64,000 nt of DNA from DASXYG01 sp036502625 (lineage in GTDB: Bacteria; Actinomycetota; Actinomycetes; Streptosporangiales; Streptosporangiaceae): NCBI GenBank assembly GCA_036502625.1, contig DASXYG010000080.1:62001-126000 (forward strand). Reading direction: 5' to 3'. The notes under the pieces were generated by a model. The model saw nothing but the letters and a program-made list of their open reading frames with translations. It made no database searches and was not told the DNA's origin. The translations under genes and the position numbers were made by a program. Of this stretch, positions 1 through 7,462 are shown in pieces; within the stretch, counting starts at the first letter, position 1; each line of letters starts with the position of its first letter.

Positions 1-224
1 TCGGCTCGGCGGAGCAGGCCGGGTTCCCGCACGGCCAGCGCCGTACCGCCGCCTCCCTCGTCGCGACCATCGCGACCCGCGCGGGGATGCTGGTCATGCC
101 GGAACAGGAACGAGAGATCACGCTGGGCCGGATCCGTGCCTTCCTCGCGGGCAGGCCGGAGACCGCCCGCGGCGAGTTCACCCTCCCGATGCTGACCGGC
201 GTGCTGCGCGTCCGCCGGTTGTGA
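1..224 (+). CDS. class I SAM-dependent methyltransferase, C-terminal fragment
   Basis: The window opens inside this gene; 73 codons remain up to the TGA stop. The visible C-terminus contains the segments RAGMLVMPEQERE, ITLGRIRAFLAGRPE and GEFTLPMLTGVLRVRRL. This is the usual tail of actinobacterial class I SAM-dependent methyltransferases: a helix that reports on an acidic target, followed by a final beta-hairpin with FTLPM. The SAM-binding part lies outside the window, so the substrate cannot be guessed. The family call rests on recall of the tail pattern, not on catalytic motifs. It could be one of the Methyltransf_11/25 proteins that act on small molecules. Confidence 0.6.
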   Translation, partial: GSAEQAGFPHGQRRTAASLVATIATRAGMLVMPEQEREITLGRIRAFLAGRPETARGEFTLPMLTGVLRVRRL

Positions 225-246
225 GGGGTTCGCCTTTCCGTACGCG

Positions 247-275
247 GTCAACCCGGGGTCCACCCGCGGGTTGAC
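247..275. promoter_or_regulatory. 9-bp inverted repeat with overlapping -35-like TTGACG
   Basis: Perfect 9-base arms GTCAACCCG (247-255) and CGGGTTGAC (267-275) are separated by 11 bases. The right arm runs into TTGACG (271-276), and TTCTAC lies 17 bases further on (294-299), giving a weak sigma-70-like arrangement before the gene that starts at 334. The repeat could be an operator covering the -35 region, or a stem ending the upstream methyltransferase transcript; no T-run follows, so an intrinsic terminator is less likely. Confidence 0.4.
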
Positions 276-333
276 GTGACCCGGGGCGGCGGTTTCTACC
301 GTCGTTTCGGTGGGCTACGGACGGAGTACGGAA

Positions 334-753
334 ATGAGTGAAGCGGGCGGGCCGGCGCGGGTCCTCGAGTCGTTCCGGGAAGCGTGGGACGCCGGGGACG
401 CGGCGGCGTACGGGCGGCTGTTCACCGAGGACGCGACGTACGTGATCTTCATGGGCGAGGTCATGCTCGGGCGGGCGGAGATCGAGGACACCCATCGCGA
501 CGTGTTCGCGAAGTGGCAGAAGGGCACGACGATGATCGTCGAGCCGCTGCGCACCACGATGCTCGGTGACGATGCCGCGGTCGTCCTCACCCGAGGGGGG
601 ATCGGGCACGGGCACGTCGCGTTCGACAAGTTCCAGACGTTCACCCTGGTGCGCCGGGACGGGCGGTGGCTCATCGCCGCGTTCCAGAACACCGGGATGA
701 GCGCGCACGCGAAGCGGCGGTACGCCGATCAGGCTCCGGCGGGTGAGGCGTGA
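334..753 (+). CDS. SnoaL/SgcJ-like (NTF2-fold) protein
   Basis: A 139-residue protein of the SgcJ/EcaC-type NTF2-like family: small cone-shaped alpha+beta proteins that serve as cyclases, isomerases, hydrolases or ligand-binding proteins. The family pattern is clear: an N-terminal helix (VLESFREAWDAGDAAAYG), then LFTEDATYVIFMG, a helix and the final strands FTLVRRDGRWLIAAFQNT. I chose ATG 334 rather than the in-frame GTG at 310, because a GGAG motif (322-325) sits 8 bases before it and lies inside any longer reading. The stop overlaps the start of the following CPBP protease gene (TGATG), so the two are probably translated together. The substrate is unknown. Confidence 0.8.
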   Translation: MSEAGGPARVLESFREAWDAGDAAAYGRLFTEDATYVIFMGEVMLGRAEIEDTHRDVFAKWQKGTTMIVEPLRTTMLGDDAAVVLTRGGIGHGHVAFDKFQTFTLVRRDGRWLIAAFQNTGMSAHAKRRYADQAPAGEA

Positions 754-1472
754 TGGCGGGGGAGACCATCGGGCGCGATCGGCTGGAGCACGGGACGGGG
801 ACGCGCCGGCGGCCGGGGTGGACGGAGATCGGCGTCGGTCTCGTCACCTCCACCGTCCTCACCCTCGGGCTGACGATCGCGGTCCACGCGGTCGCCGGGC
901 CGGTGGCGTTCGACGTCTTCCTGATGGTGCTGTCGTTCATCGCCGCGGGGGGCGGGTTCGCCGCCGCCGTCGCGGTGCGGATCCGCTCCCTGGCGGCGTT
1001 CGGGGTGCGCCGTACGACCGTACGCTGGCTGCTCATCGGGCTCGCCGGCGGTGTGCTGGCGTTCGTGCTGAAGTTCCCGGTGACGAAGATCTACGTCGGG
1101 TTGACCGGGTACACGGGCAACCCGCAGGCGATGTGGGCCTCGGCCGCGGCCGACGGCGTGGTGCTGACGGTCCTGGCGTTCCTGTTCCTCGGCGTGCTCA
1201 CGCCCATCGGGGAGGAGCTGCTCTTCCGCGGCGTGATCGCGACCGCGCTGCTGCGCTACGGTGCGGTCGCCGGGGTCCTCGGCAGTGCGGTGGTCTTCGC
1301 CGTGCTGCACGGCAACATCGTCACCGCGTTGTCGGGGCTGATCGTCGGGTTGATCGCCGGTGAGCTGCGACGGCGTAGCGACTCGGTCTGGCCGGGCGTC
1401 GCCGCGCACATCGTGTTCAACGTCCTGAGCAACGTGCTGGCCTTCGTGGTGCTGCCCCTGCTGGGCGGCTGA
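753..1472 (+). CDS. CPBP family intramembrane glutamic endopeptidase
   Basis: A 239-residue polytopic membrane protein of the CPBP (CAAX protease/bacteriocin-processing, Abi) family. All three signature motifs are present: E154-E155-x3-R159 (EELLFR), H186 in VLHGNI and H219 in AHIVFN; these build the active site within the membrane. There are about six to seven hydrophobic segments, starting with IGVGLVTSTVLTLGLTIAVHAV. The ATG at 753 overlaps the preceding stop, with GTG 750 as a weaker alternative. Family members process prenylated peptides, bacteriocins or regulators; here the next genes encode a two-component system, so a role in membrane-stress signalling or peptide processing is possible but is only inferred from position. 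Confidence 0.9.
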   Translation: MAGETIGRDRLEHGTGTRRRPGWTEIGVGLVTSTVLTLGLTIAVHAVAGPVAFDVFLMVLSFIAAGGGFAAAVAVRIRSLAAFGVRRTTVRWLLIGLAGGVLAFVLKFPVTKIYVGLTGYTGNPQAMWASAAADGVVLTVLAFLFLGVLTPIGEELLFRGVIATALLRYGAVAGVLGSAVVFAVLHGNIVTALSGLIVGLIAGELRRRSDSVWPGVAAHIVFNVLSNVLAFVVLPLLGG

Positions 1473-2701
1473 TGACGACGGGGGGAACGGTGAGCACGGA
1501 TCCGCGGGGCGCGTCCCCGGCACGGCTCCTGGCCGGGGTGGTCGTACGGCTGGCGGCGCTCGCGGTCATCGTGTACGGGTCGGTCACCTTCGGCCCGGGA
1601 CTGGGCGGCACCGGACGGCCGCTGGTGGCGCTGGTGTGCACCGTTGTGGCCTGCGCCGGGTGGCTGGGGTGGACCGCGACGAGCCACAGCCCGTCGGCCG
1701 GCGCCGCGGTGCCGGCGGGCGGCCTCGCCCGGTGGGTGCTGTGGGTCTCGGTGTCGCTGTTGAGCGTGGCGGGCTCGGTGCTGGCCGGGGTGAGCCCGGC
1801 GTCGCCCGCCTTCGCGCTGTGCGCGGCGGGGATCTTCGCCGCCGCATTGGTGATGGACGTCCTTCCGGCGGTCGGGCTGCTCGTCGTCTCCGTGGCGGGC
1901 ATGGCGATCGGCACGGCGGCGTTCGGGCACTCCTGGACGCTCTTCGCCGCCTACAGCGCCGGGATCGCGGGGCTCCTGCTGGGCGGGTTCAACCGCGGCC
2001 AGTACCGTACGCGGCTGGCCCAGGCCGAGGCGCTGGCGGCGCAGACCCAGCGGGCCCAGGAGGAGCACCGGCTGGCCGGGATGCTCGCCGAACGCACCCG
2101 GATCGCCCGCGAGATCCACGACGTGCTGGCCCACTCGCTGGGCGCGCTGACCGTGCAGCTCGACACCACCGACGCCGTACTCGAGGCCGAGGACGCCTCG
2201 GCGCGGTCGCGGGAGAACCTGCGGAAGGCGCGCCGGCTGGCGGTCGACGGCCTGGCCGAGACGCGCCGCGCGATCGGTGCCCTCCGCGGCGAGAGCAGGC
2301 CACTGCCCGACCAGCTCCAGGCCCTGGCCGCGCAGCACCGGGAGCACACCGCGGCAGGCCTGACCGTCACGGGGACGGTACGCACGCTGCCGTCCGAGGT
2401 GGTGCTCGCGGTCGTCCGTACCGCCCAGGAGGCGCTCACCAACGCCGCCAAGCACGCCCCAGGCCGCCGCAGCGATCTCGTACTCGACTACAAGCAGGAT
2501 CGGATCATGCTCACCGTCACCACATCCGCCGCCCCGGCGGCGGCCCCTGGAGCGCTGGCCGGCACCGGCGGCGGGTACGGCCTCACCGGGCTGGCCGAAC
2601 GCGCGGCCCTCCTGGGCGGCACGCTGGACGCCGGCCCCGCGCCCGAGGGCGGCTGGGTCGTGCGGCTGGCACTGCCCACGACCGGAGAGGGGGCCGTGTG
2701 A
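1472..2701 (+). CDS. NarL-type sensor histidine kinase
   Basis: A 409-residue membrane histidine kinase. Residues ~20-170 form a block of hydrophobic segments (a compact membrane sensor without a large extracellular loop). The HisKA_3 dimerisation box follows, with RTRIAREIHDVLAHSL carrying phospho-acceptor His216, and then an HATPase domain with the N-box region AQEALTNAAKHAPG and the G-box region GGGYGLTGLAERAALLGG. The architecture fits kinases that pair with LuxR-type response regulators, and such a gene overlaps its 3' end by 4 bases (GTGA). The ATG at 1472 overlaps the CPBP stop; a GTG at 1491 is possible. The stimulus cannot be read from the sequence. Confidence 0.92.
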   Translation: MTTGGTVSTDPRGASPARLLAGVVVRLAALAVIVYGSVTFGPGLGGTGRPLVALVCTVVACAGWLGWTATSHSPSAGAAVPAGGLARWVLWVSVSLLSVAGSVLAGVSPASPAFALCAAGIFAAALVMDVLPAVGLLVVSVAGMAIGTAAFGHSWTLFAAYSAGIAGLLLGGFNRGQYRTRLAQAEALAAQTQRAQEEHRLAGMLAERTRIAREIHDVLAHSLGALTVQLDTTDAVLEAEDASARSRENLRKARRLAVDGLAETRRAIGALRGESRPLPDQLQALAAQHREHTAAGLTVTGTVRTLPSEVVLAVVRTAQEALTNAAKHAPGRRSDLVLDYKQDRIMLTVTTSAAPAAAPGALAGTGGGYGLTGLAERAALLGGTLDAGPAPEGGWVVRLALPTTGEGAV

Positions 2702-3372
2702 CCGGCGAAGACGGGCGTACGTCCGCGATCGTGCGGGTCGTCGTCGCGGACGACCAGACCGTCGTACGCGAGGGCCTGGTCACCATGCTCGACCTCGTGC
2801 CGGACATCGAGGTCCTCGGCTCCGCCGCGGACGGCGCCGAGGCGATCGCCCAGGTCGAGCGGCACGCACCCGATGTGGTGCTGATGGACCTGCACATGCC
2901 CGGCGTCGACGGCACCGAGGCGACCGCGCGGCTGCACACCGAGCATCCCGGCGTACGGGTGGTGGTGCTGACCACGTACGCGGACGAGGAGTCGATCCTC
3001 GGCGCGCTGCGCGCCGGCGCGCTCGGCTACCTGACCAAGGACGCCGGCCGCGCCCAGATCGCCCGCGCCGTGTACGCCGCGGCGGCCGGCCAGGCCGTAC
3101 TCGACCCGGACGTACAGGCGCGCCTCCTTGCCGCCGCGACGCCACCGTCACCGCCGGTGGCCGGCGCCGCCCCGGACGGCCTGACCACCCGCGAGGTGGA
3201 GATCCTCGGCCTGATCGCCCAGGGCCTGTCCAACCGGGAGATCGGGCGCGTCCTGTTCATCGGCATGGCCACCGTGAAGACGCACATCAACCATCTCCTC
3301 ACCAAGACCGCGCAGCGTGACCGCGCCCAACTGGTGTCGTACGCGTACCGCAACCACCTGACCCCGCCATGA
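2698..3372 (+). CDS. LuxR/NarL-family response regulator
   Basis: A 224-residue response regulator. The receiver domain begins at VRVVVADDQTVVREGL, has the acidic pair DD, the phospho-acceptor Asp64 in VVLMDLHMPG, the conserved Thr in VVLTTYADE and Lys in YLTKDAG. The C-terminal LuxR domain reads LTTREVEILGLIAQGLSNREIG followed by MATVKTHINHLLTK, the DNA-recognition helix. The start is GTG 2698, in a GTGA overlap with the kinase stop, so the kinase and regulator are made stoichiometrically. It is the likely partner of the upstream kinase, and its targets may include the same operon. Confidence 0.93.
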   Translation: MTGEDGRTSAIVRVVVADDQTVVREGLVTMLDLVPDIEVLGSAADGAEAIAQVERHAPDVVLMDLHMPGVDGTEATARLHTEHPGVRVVVLTTYADEESILGALRAGALGYLTKDAGRAQIARAVYAAAAGQAVLDPDVQARLLAAATPPSPPVAGAAPDGLTTREVEILGLIAQGLSNREIGRVLFIGMATVKTHINHLLTKTAQRDRAQLVSYAYRNHLTPP

Positions 3373-3420
3373 CCGAACCGATCTCCCTGGCAACGAACCC
3401 GCATAGAAAGGCGGCTTGAG

Positions 3421-3876
3421 ATGCCGACACTCCGCGTACACCGCACCGGCGTTCCCGCCCGCTACGAAATCGTCAGCGGCGACGCTCCCGTCACGACGGT
3501 CTCCGCGCGGACCGCGCAGCACGGAGGCGAGCTCGACGTGGACGGGCAGGCCTACCGGCTCGACGGCTCGGCCTTCGGCAGGAACTGCGGCCTGCGCGCC
3601 CCGGATGGGCGGACGGTCGCGAGCGCCGAACGCGACGGGCTGCGGAGCTGGCGCGTCGTGGCCGGTGAGCGCGAGTACCGCCTGGCGCGTGCCGGGTTCG
3701 GCAGCAGGACGCTGGAACTCGCCGAGGGGGACGACCGGATCGGCCAGATTCGCAGGGTCGCCCGAGGGGCGGAGTCCGACCTGCCCGGACTCGAGCGCCC
3801 GGTGGAGGTCTTCGTCCTGGTCGTCGCGCTCGCCATGTGGCAACGACGCCGCCGGGCCGCGGTCATCGGCCGCTAG
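3421..3876 (+). CDS. conserved hypothetical protein, possible LURP-one/tubby-like fold
   Basis: A 151-residue protein of unknown function, preceded by an AAAGG ribosome-binding site (the GGCGG also lies close) and 48 bases after the response regulator. It is strand-rich: short alternating segments such as YEIVSGDAPVTTVSA, YRLDGSAFGRNCGLRAPDGRTVAS and WRVVAGEREYRLARAG. A single hydrophobic helix near the end, VFVLVVALAMWQRRRR, is followed by basic residues. A repeated beta-meander capped by a C-terminal hydrophobic helix is how tubby/LURP-one-like proteins look, so I offer that fold tentatively. An alternative is a small membrane-anchored protein with a cytoplasmic basic tail. It is convergent with the next gene. 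Confidence 0.55.
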   Translation: MPTLRVHRTGVPARYEIVSGDAPVTTVSARTAQHGGELDVDGQAYRLDGSAFGRNCGLRAPDGRTVASAERDGLRSWRVVAGEREYRLARAGFGSRTLELAEGDDRIGQIRRVARGAESDLPGLERPVEVFVLVVALAMWQRRRRAAVIGR

Positions 3877-3897
3877 CCGGAACCGCGCACCATCCGC

Positions 3898-4383
3898 CTA
3901 CGGATCGGACGGCTCGCCCGCCGTCCGTTCGACGTGCCGGCGGAAGAGCGCCAGGCCCTCTTTGATGGTCCGCCTCTCGTGCGCCGTGGCATCGGCCAGC
4001 GCCGCCTCGAGGCTGTTGATGGTCTGGTCGGGAACGGTCACGGTGCCGTGCCGCTTGACCTTGTCCGCCAGCGAGATCAGGACATAGCGCCGGTCATCGG
4101 GATGCGGCCGCCGTTGTACGACGCCCTTGGCCTCGAGCCGGTCGACGATGCCCGACACGGTGCTGTGGCTGAGCTCGAGCTCGCGCCCGAGCTCGTTCAG
4201 CGTCATCGACTCCCGTCCCCCGAGGAGGGAGACGACGCTGACCTGCCCGGCGGTAAGGCCGCTGCGGGCCAGCTCCGCGCGGCTCTCCCGTACCAGGTGC
4301 CGGCGGAGGCTTCGGAAGAGGCCGACGATCTCCCGCGCCTCTTCCACCGCTGCCGCGGATCGTTCGTGATCGCTTGAACTCAT
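3898..4383 (-). CDS. MarR family transcriptional regulator
   Basis: A 161-residue winged-helix regulator. Helix SLRRHLVRESRAELARSGLTAGQVSVVSLL is followed by MTLNELGRELELSHSTVSGIVDRLEAKGVVQRR (recognition helix and wing entry) and the wing HPDDRRYVLISLADK. The start was set at ATG 4383; a longer reading to 4491 would run through the repeat array at 4415-4470, giving a low-complexity stretch rich in Arg, Thr and Tyr, so it is not credible. It is divergent from a DUF998 gene, and the four 14-bp repeats lie between them, which is the classical layout for an autoregulating MarR protein that also controls its neighbour. Confidence 0.9.
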   Translation of the reverse strand: MSSSDHERSAAAVEEAREIVGLFRSLRRHLVRESRAELARSGLTAGQVSVVSLLGGRESMTLNELGRELELSHSTVSGIVDRLEAKGVVQRRPHPDDRRYVLISLADKVKRHGTVTVPDQTINSLEAALADATAHERRTIKEGLALFRRHVERTAGEPSDP

Positions 4384-4414
4384 GCCCACCTTGAGAAATG
4401 TACCGCACCCGACA

Positions 4415-4470
4415 CGTCGTGTACGGTACGTCGTATACGACGCGTCGTGTACGTCACGTCGAGTACGACG
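4415..4470. promoter_or_regulatory. array of four contiguous 14-bp operator-like repeats
   Basis: Four units stand head to tail with no spacer: CGTCGTGTACGGTA (4415), CGTCGTATACGACG (4429), CGTCGTGTACGTCA (4443) and CGTCGAGTACGACG (4457). Unit 2 is a perfect 14-bp palindrome, and unit 4 is nearly so. The array fills the gap between the divergent MarR gene (start 4383) and the DUF998 gene (start 4490). A pitch of 14 bp would place successive proteins at rotated positions on the helix. It most likely binds the adjacent MarR protein; this is inference from symmetry and position. Confidence 0.75.
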
Positions 4471-4489
4471 CATTCCTCGGGAGGTTCGC

Positions 4490-5158
4490 ATGGCTCAGGA
4501 GAACCACCGGCCATCAGGTCTTCAGCCGCGCATCGGCGGCGCGGCCTGGGCTTCGACCGTCGTCTACTTCATCGGGCAAGCGGTCGCTCAGGCGGCATGG
4601 AGCACCCCGTACAGCCTGATCGACAATCGGATCAGCGATCTCGGGAACACCGCATGCGGCCGGGCGCCGGCCAACGTCTACATCTGCTCGCCGCTGCATG
4701 CCGTGATGAACGCTTCGTTCGTCCTCACGGGGATTCTGCTGCTGGCCGGCCTGTACCTCACCCGGCGTATCTGGCCGCGCGGGAGGCTGACCACGTGGGG
4801 ACTCGCCTTCCTCGCGGTAACGGGTATCGGCACCGTCCTCGTCGGCCTCGCGCCGGAGAACGTCAACGTGCCGCTGCACCTGGTCGGCGCCCTGAACATC
4901 CCGTGCGGCAACATCGCGCTGCTTCTGCTCGGGCTGGCGAACCGGAGACTCCGCCCCGGGATCGCGCGCCTCACACTCGTCCTGTCCGCGGTGGGCTTCC
5001 TCGGCATGCTGGGCGGGCCCGCGCTGATCGCCCTCACCGGCCACGGCGGCGGCCTCGCCGAGCGGCTCGCGCTCTACCCCGCGATCGTCTGGACCGTCCT
5101 GCTCGGCCTTTCCGTCCTCCGCGTCCGCAGGACGGATCCGCGGGCGAGGACGACATAG
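4490..5158 (+). CDS. DUF998 membrane protein
   Basis: A 222-residue protein with six to seven hydrophobic segments, belonging to the DUF998 family of unknown function. The N-terminal region carries the family-like NRISDLGNTACG sequence after the first membrane segment, and later segments include FVLTGILLLAGLYLT and LTLVLSAVGFLGMLGGPALIAL. I chose ATG 4490 because GGGAGG (4479-4484) lies 5 bases before it; the in-frame ATG at 4382 would read through the repeat array. It is divergent from the MarR gene and is probably its target. A second MarR/DUF998 pair occurs at 24281-25410, which supports a functional association between the families. Confidence 0.85.
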   Translation: MAQENHRPSGLQPRIGGAAWASTVVYFIGQAVAQAAWSTPYSLIDNRISDLGNTACGRAPANVYICSPLHAVMNASFVLTGILLLAGLYLTRRIWPRGRLTTWGLAFLAVTGIGTVLVGLAPENVNVPLHLVGALNIPCGNIALLLLGLANRRLRPGIARLTLVLSAVGFLGMLGGPALIALTGHGGGLAERLALYPAIVWTVLLGLSVLRVRRTDPRARTT

Positions 5159-5170
5159 CCCGCCGGCCGG

Positions 5171-5800
5171 TCAGGTTCGGGTCGGGGGTGCGCTCATCGC
5201 TGCCGCCAGGAACGTGATCGCCCAGCGCCGGGGCGCCTCGCCCGCTGACGGGGACGGACCGGCCGGGGTGCGCTGGTTGTAGACCTCGACGCGGTCGACG
5301 GCCGCCACGGCGAGGATCCCCCGCATCCGGAACCACAGCTCCTCCGGGGACAGGCCGGGCAGGGCGTGCCCGAAGGCCGCCAGGTAGCGGTCGCGGATCG
5401 TGTCCTCGGCCGGGCCCGTCCAGAGGCGCATCTCCTCGGCCGGATCGCCGATGATCCGCACGATCAGCCGGGACGTACGGGCGCCGCCCTCGTCGCCGGC
5501 CCGCATCCCGTCGAACAGCGGCCCCGCGAATGCCTCCACCAGGTCGGTGACCGGCGGGTCCGGGGTCCGGGCGAGCAGCCGGTCGAGCCCGGCGAGCTGC
5601 GCGGCGTTGATGGGCTCGATCACGCGGCGGACGACCGCGGTCAGCAGCCCCGCCTTCGAGCCGAAGTGGTATCCGACGGCGGCCAGGTTCGCTCCGGCGA
5701 GGTCGGTGATCGCGCGGACCGAGGTGCCGCGGAAACCGCGCTCGGCGAAGAGGCGTTCGGCCGCGTCGAGGACCTGGGTGCGGGTGTCCGGCGGTGCCAT
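5171..5800 (-). CDS. TetR family transcriptional regulator
   Basis: A 209-residue regulator with a clear N-terminal TetR helix-turn-helix: TRTQVLDAAERLFAERGFRGTSVRAI, then LAGANLAAVGYHFGSKAGLLTAV, where the helix with VGYHFGSK is the recognition helix. The C-terminal part resembles the CerR/TetR_C_36-type domain found in proteins with the PVTDLVEAFAGPLFDGM and PEELWFRMRGILAVAAVDRV segments. It is divergent from the ketopantoate-reductase-like gene at 5871, with a palindrome at 5819-5833 between them, so it probably represses both. The ligand is unknown. Confidence 0.9.
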   Translation of the reverse strand: MAPPDTRTQVLDAAERLFAERGFRGTSVRAITDLAGANLAAVGYHFGSKAGLLTAVVRRVIEPINAAQLAGLDRLLARTPDPPVTDLVEAFAGPLFDGMRAGDEGGARTSRLIVRIIGDPAEEMRLWTGPAEDTIRDRYLAAFGHALPGLSPEELWFRMRGILAVAAVDRVEVYNQRTPAGPSPSAGEAPRRWAITFLAAAMSAPPTRT

Positions 5801-5818
5801 GTGTGCGTACTATACATA

Positions 5819-5833
5819 CGTTTGAATCAAACG
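5819..5833. promoter_or_regulatory. TetR-type palindrome
   Basis: Arms CGTTTGA and TCAAACG flank one central base, making a 15-bp palindrome. A second, outer pair of arms, CATACG (5815-5820) and CGTATG (5836-5841), brackets it. It lies in the 70-bp gap between the divergent TetR gene and the reductase gene, the normal place for a TetR operator. The adjoining TACTATAC region (5808-5816) is the most AT-rich part of the gap and may hold the -10 elements. Confidence 0.6.
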
Positions 5834-5870
5834 ATCGTATGACCGAGACGAACGTGCGGAGAGGGTTGTC

Positions 5871-6743
5871 ATGAAGCTGCTCGTGTACGGCGCCGGGGTC
5901 CTCGGCAGCCTGCTCTCCGTCCGCCTGCACGAGGCCGGGCACGACGTCTCGCTCCTCGCCCGGGGCGAGCGCCTGGCCGCCCTGCGCCGGCATGGCGTGC
6001 GGCTCGCCGAGGGCGACAGCCCGGACGTCCGGCGGGTGCCGGTGCCGGTGGTCGCGCACCCGGCCGGCGCGTACGACCTGATCGCCGTCGTCGTCCGCAC
6101 CCATCAGGTGGACGCGGTGCTGGAGTCGCTCGCCGGCCTCGAAGGCGACGTGCTGTTCCTGCTCAGTTGGGCGGCCGGCGCGGAGCCGCTGGGCGCGGTG
6201 ATCGGCCACGAGCGGGTGCTGCTCGGCTTCCCCACAGGCGGCGGCACGATGGACGGCGACGTGGTCCGCTACCGCGCGACCAGCCTGACGACCCGCCTGA
6301 TCCCGATGCCGATCGGCGAGCCGGACGGCCGTGCCACACCGCGACTGGAACGGGTCACGCGGGCGTTTCGCGCCGCCGGGATCAACGCCAAAGCCGAGCC
6401 GCGGATGGATGCCTGGCTCAAGACGCACACCGCGTTCGCGGTGCCGCTCGGGCAGGCGGCGAACGCCGCGGGCGGCCCGGTCGCGCTGGCCCGCGATCCG
6501 GACGCGGTCCGCGGCATGATCCGCCTCATGCGGCGGAACCTGGCGGCCATGCCGGGGCGGCCGGTCCCCCGCGGGTTCGCCGCGTTGCAGACCCTGCCCG
6601 AAGGGCTGCTCGTGGCCATGCTGCGGCGCTTCCTGCGGAGCCCGACGGCCGCGCACAGCGGGCTGGCCAACACCTCGCCCGCGGAGACGGCCGAGCTCCA
6701 GCGGATGGCCGAACAGATGCGCGCCTATGCGAGGGCCCGGTAG
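5871..6743 (+). CDS. ketopantoate reductase family (ApbA/PanE) oxidoreductase
   Basis: A 290-residue NAD(P)H-dependent reductase-like protein. The N-terminal Rossmann motif is LLVYGAGVLGSLLSVRLHEAGHDVSLLARG (GxGxxG form). The family's central region LLFLLSWAAGAEPLGAVIGHERVLLGFPTGGG follows, and the C-terminal helical domain contains the Lys-bearing segment MDAWLKTHTAFAVPL, which matches the conserved catalytic Lys of ketopantoate reductases. The true biosynthetic PanE is usually found elsewhere; location beside a TetR gene suggests a reductase for another 2-oxo acid or lactone. A GGAGAGGG sequence stands about 10 bases before the ATG. Confidence 0.8.
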   Translation: MKLLVYGAGVLGSLLSVRLHEAGHDVSLLARGERLAALRRHGVRLAEGDSPDVRRVPVPVVAHPAGAYDLIAVVVRTHQVDAVLESLAGLEGDVLFLLSWAAGAEPLGAVIGHERVLLGFPTGGGTMDGDVVRYRATSLTTRLIPMPIGEPDGRATPRLERVTRAFRAAGINAKAEPRMDAWLKTHTAFAVPLGQAANAAGGPVALARDPDAVRGMIRLMRRNLAAMPGRPVPRGFAALQTLPEGLLVAMLRRFLRSPTAAHSGLANTSPAETAELQRMAEQMRAYARAR

Positions 6744-6856
6744 GCGGTCGACGGCGGGGCGGCCGGCTCCCGTACGGGCGGGTCCGCCCCCGGATCATGG
6801 GGGTAGGCTCTGCGGCTGCCGGGGTCGAGCCCGGACCGTACGCCCGAGGAGCGCCG

Positions 6857-7423
6857 ATGGCACGCATGCCCGTCCCGTCGCCTGACGAGCTCGGCCCCGA
6901 GGCCCGCGCGTTGTACGACGGGATCACCGGTGGGCCACGTGCCGCCGGGCGATCGTTCCCGATGACCGACGAAGAGGGCCGTCTGCACGGCCCGTTCAAC
7001 GCGATGTTGTCCAGCCCCGCCGTCGGTGAGCGGCTCCAGGCCCTCGGCGCGGTGCTGCGCTACGAGACCGGCTTCACCGCGCGGGCCCGCGAGATCGCGA
7101 TCCTGGTCGTGGCCGGCCACTGGGGCAGCGCGTACGAGGCCTACGCGCACGAGCGCGTCGGCCGGGCGGCGGGTCTGTCCGAGGGCGTAGTCGCCGACCT
7201 GCGGGCCGGCCGCGCCCCGGAACTGCCCGACCCGTACGAGAGCGCCGTGTACCGCACGACCGTCGCGCTGGCCGTCCGCGGCGACCTGGACGACGCCGAG
7301 TACGCCGCCGCGGAGGCGGCGCTCGGCGCGGCGGGCGTCTTCGAGCTCAGCACGCTCGTCGGCTACTACGCCACGCTCGCCCTCCAGTTGCGGATCTTCC
7401 GGGTGGGGGTGCCGGAGGGCTGA
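6857..7423 (+). CDS. carboxymuconolactone decarboxylase / AhpD-like protein
   Basis: A 188-residue all-helical protein of the carboxymuconolactone decarboxylase superfamily. The core is LGAVLRYETGFTARAREIAILVVAGHWGSAYEAYAHERVGRAAGLSE, with the conserved E-x7-ARxREI and the H in YAHE. It lacks the CxxC pair of AhpD, so a peroxidase-reductase role is unlikely. Such single-domain proteins act in aromatic or gamma-lactone catabolism, or are of unknown role. ATG 6857 is supported by GAGGAG (6846-6851), 5 bases upstream. The 113-bp gap before it makes it probably separately transcribed. Confidence 0.8.
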   Translation: MARMPVPSPDELGPEARALYDGITGGPRAAGRSFPMTDEEGRLHGPFNAMLSSPAVGERLQALGAVLRYETGFTARAREIAILVVAGHWGSAYEAYAHERVGRAAGLSEGVVADLRAGRAPELPDPYESAVYRTTVALAVRGDLDDAEYAAAEAALGAAGVFELSTLVGYYATLALQLRIFRVGVPEG

Positions 7424-7462
7424 CCCGGGCGCGCGGGGCCGCGGTGGGCTGCTGGCAGGGCG

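Noticed and set aside
3898..4491. Longer MarR protein starting at 4491
   Set aside because: The extra residues are the translated operator repeats; ATG 4383 gives the normal length.
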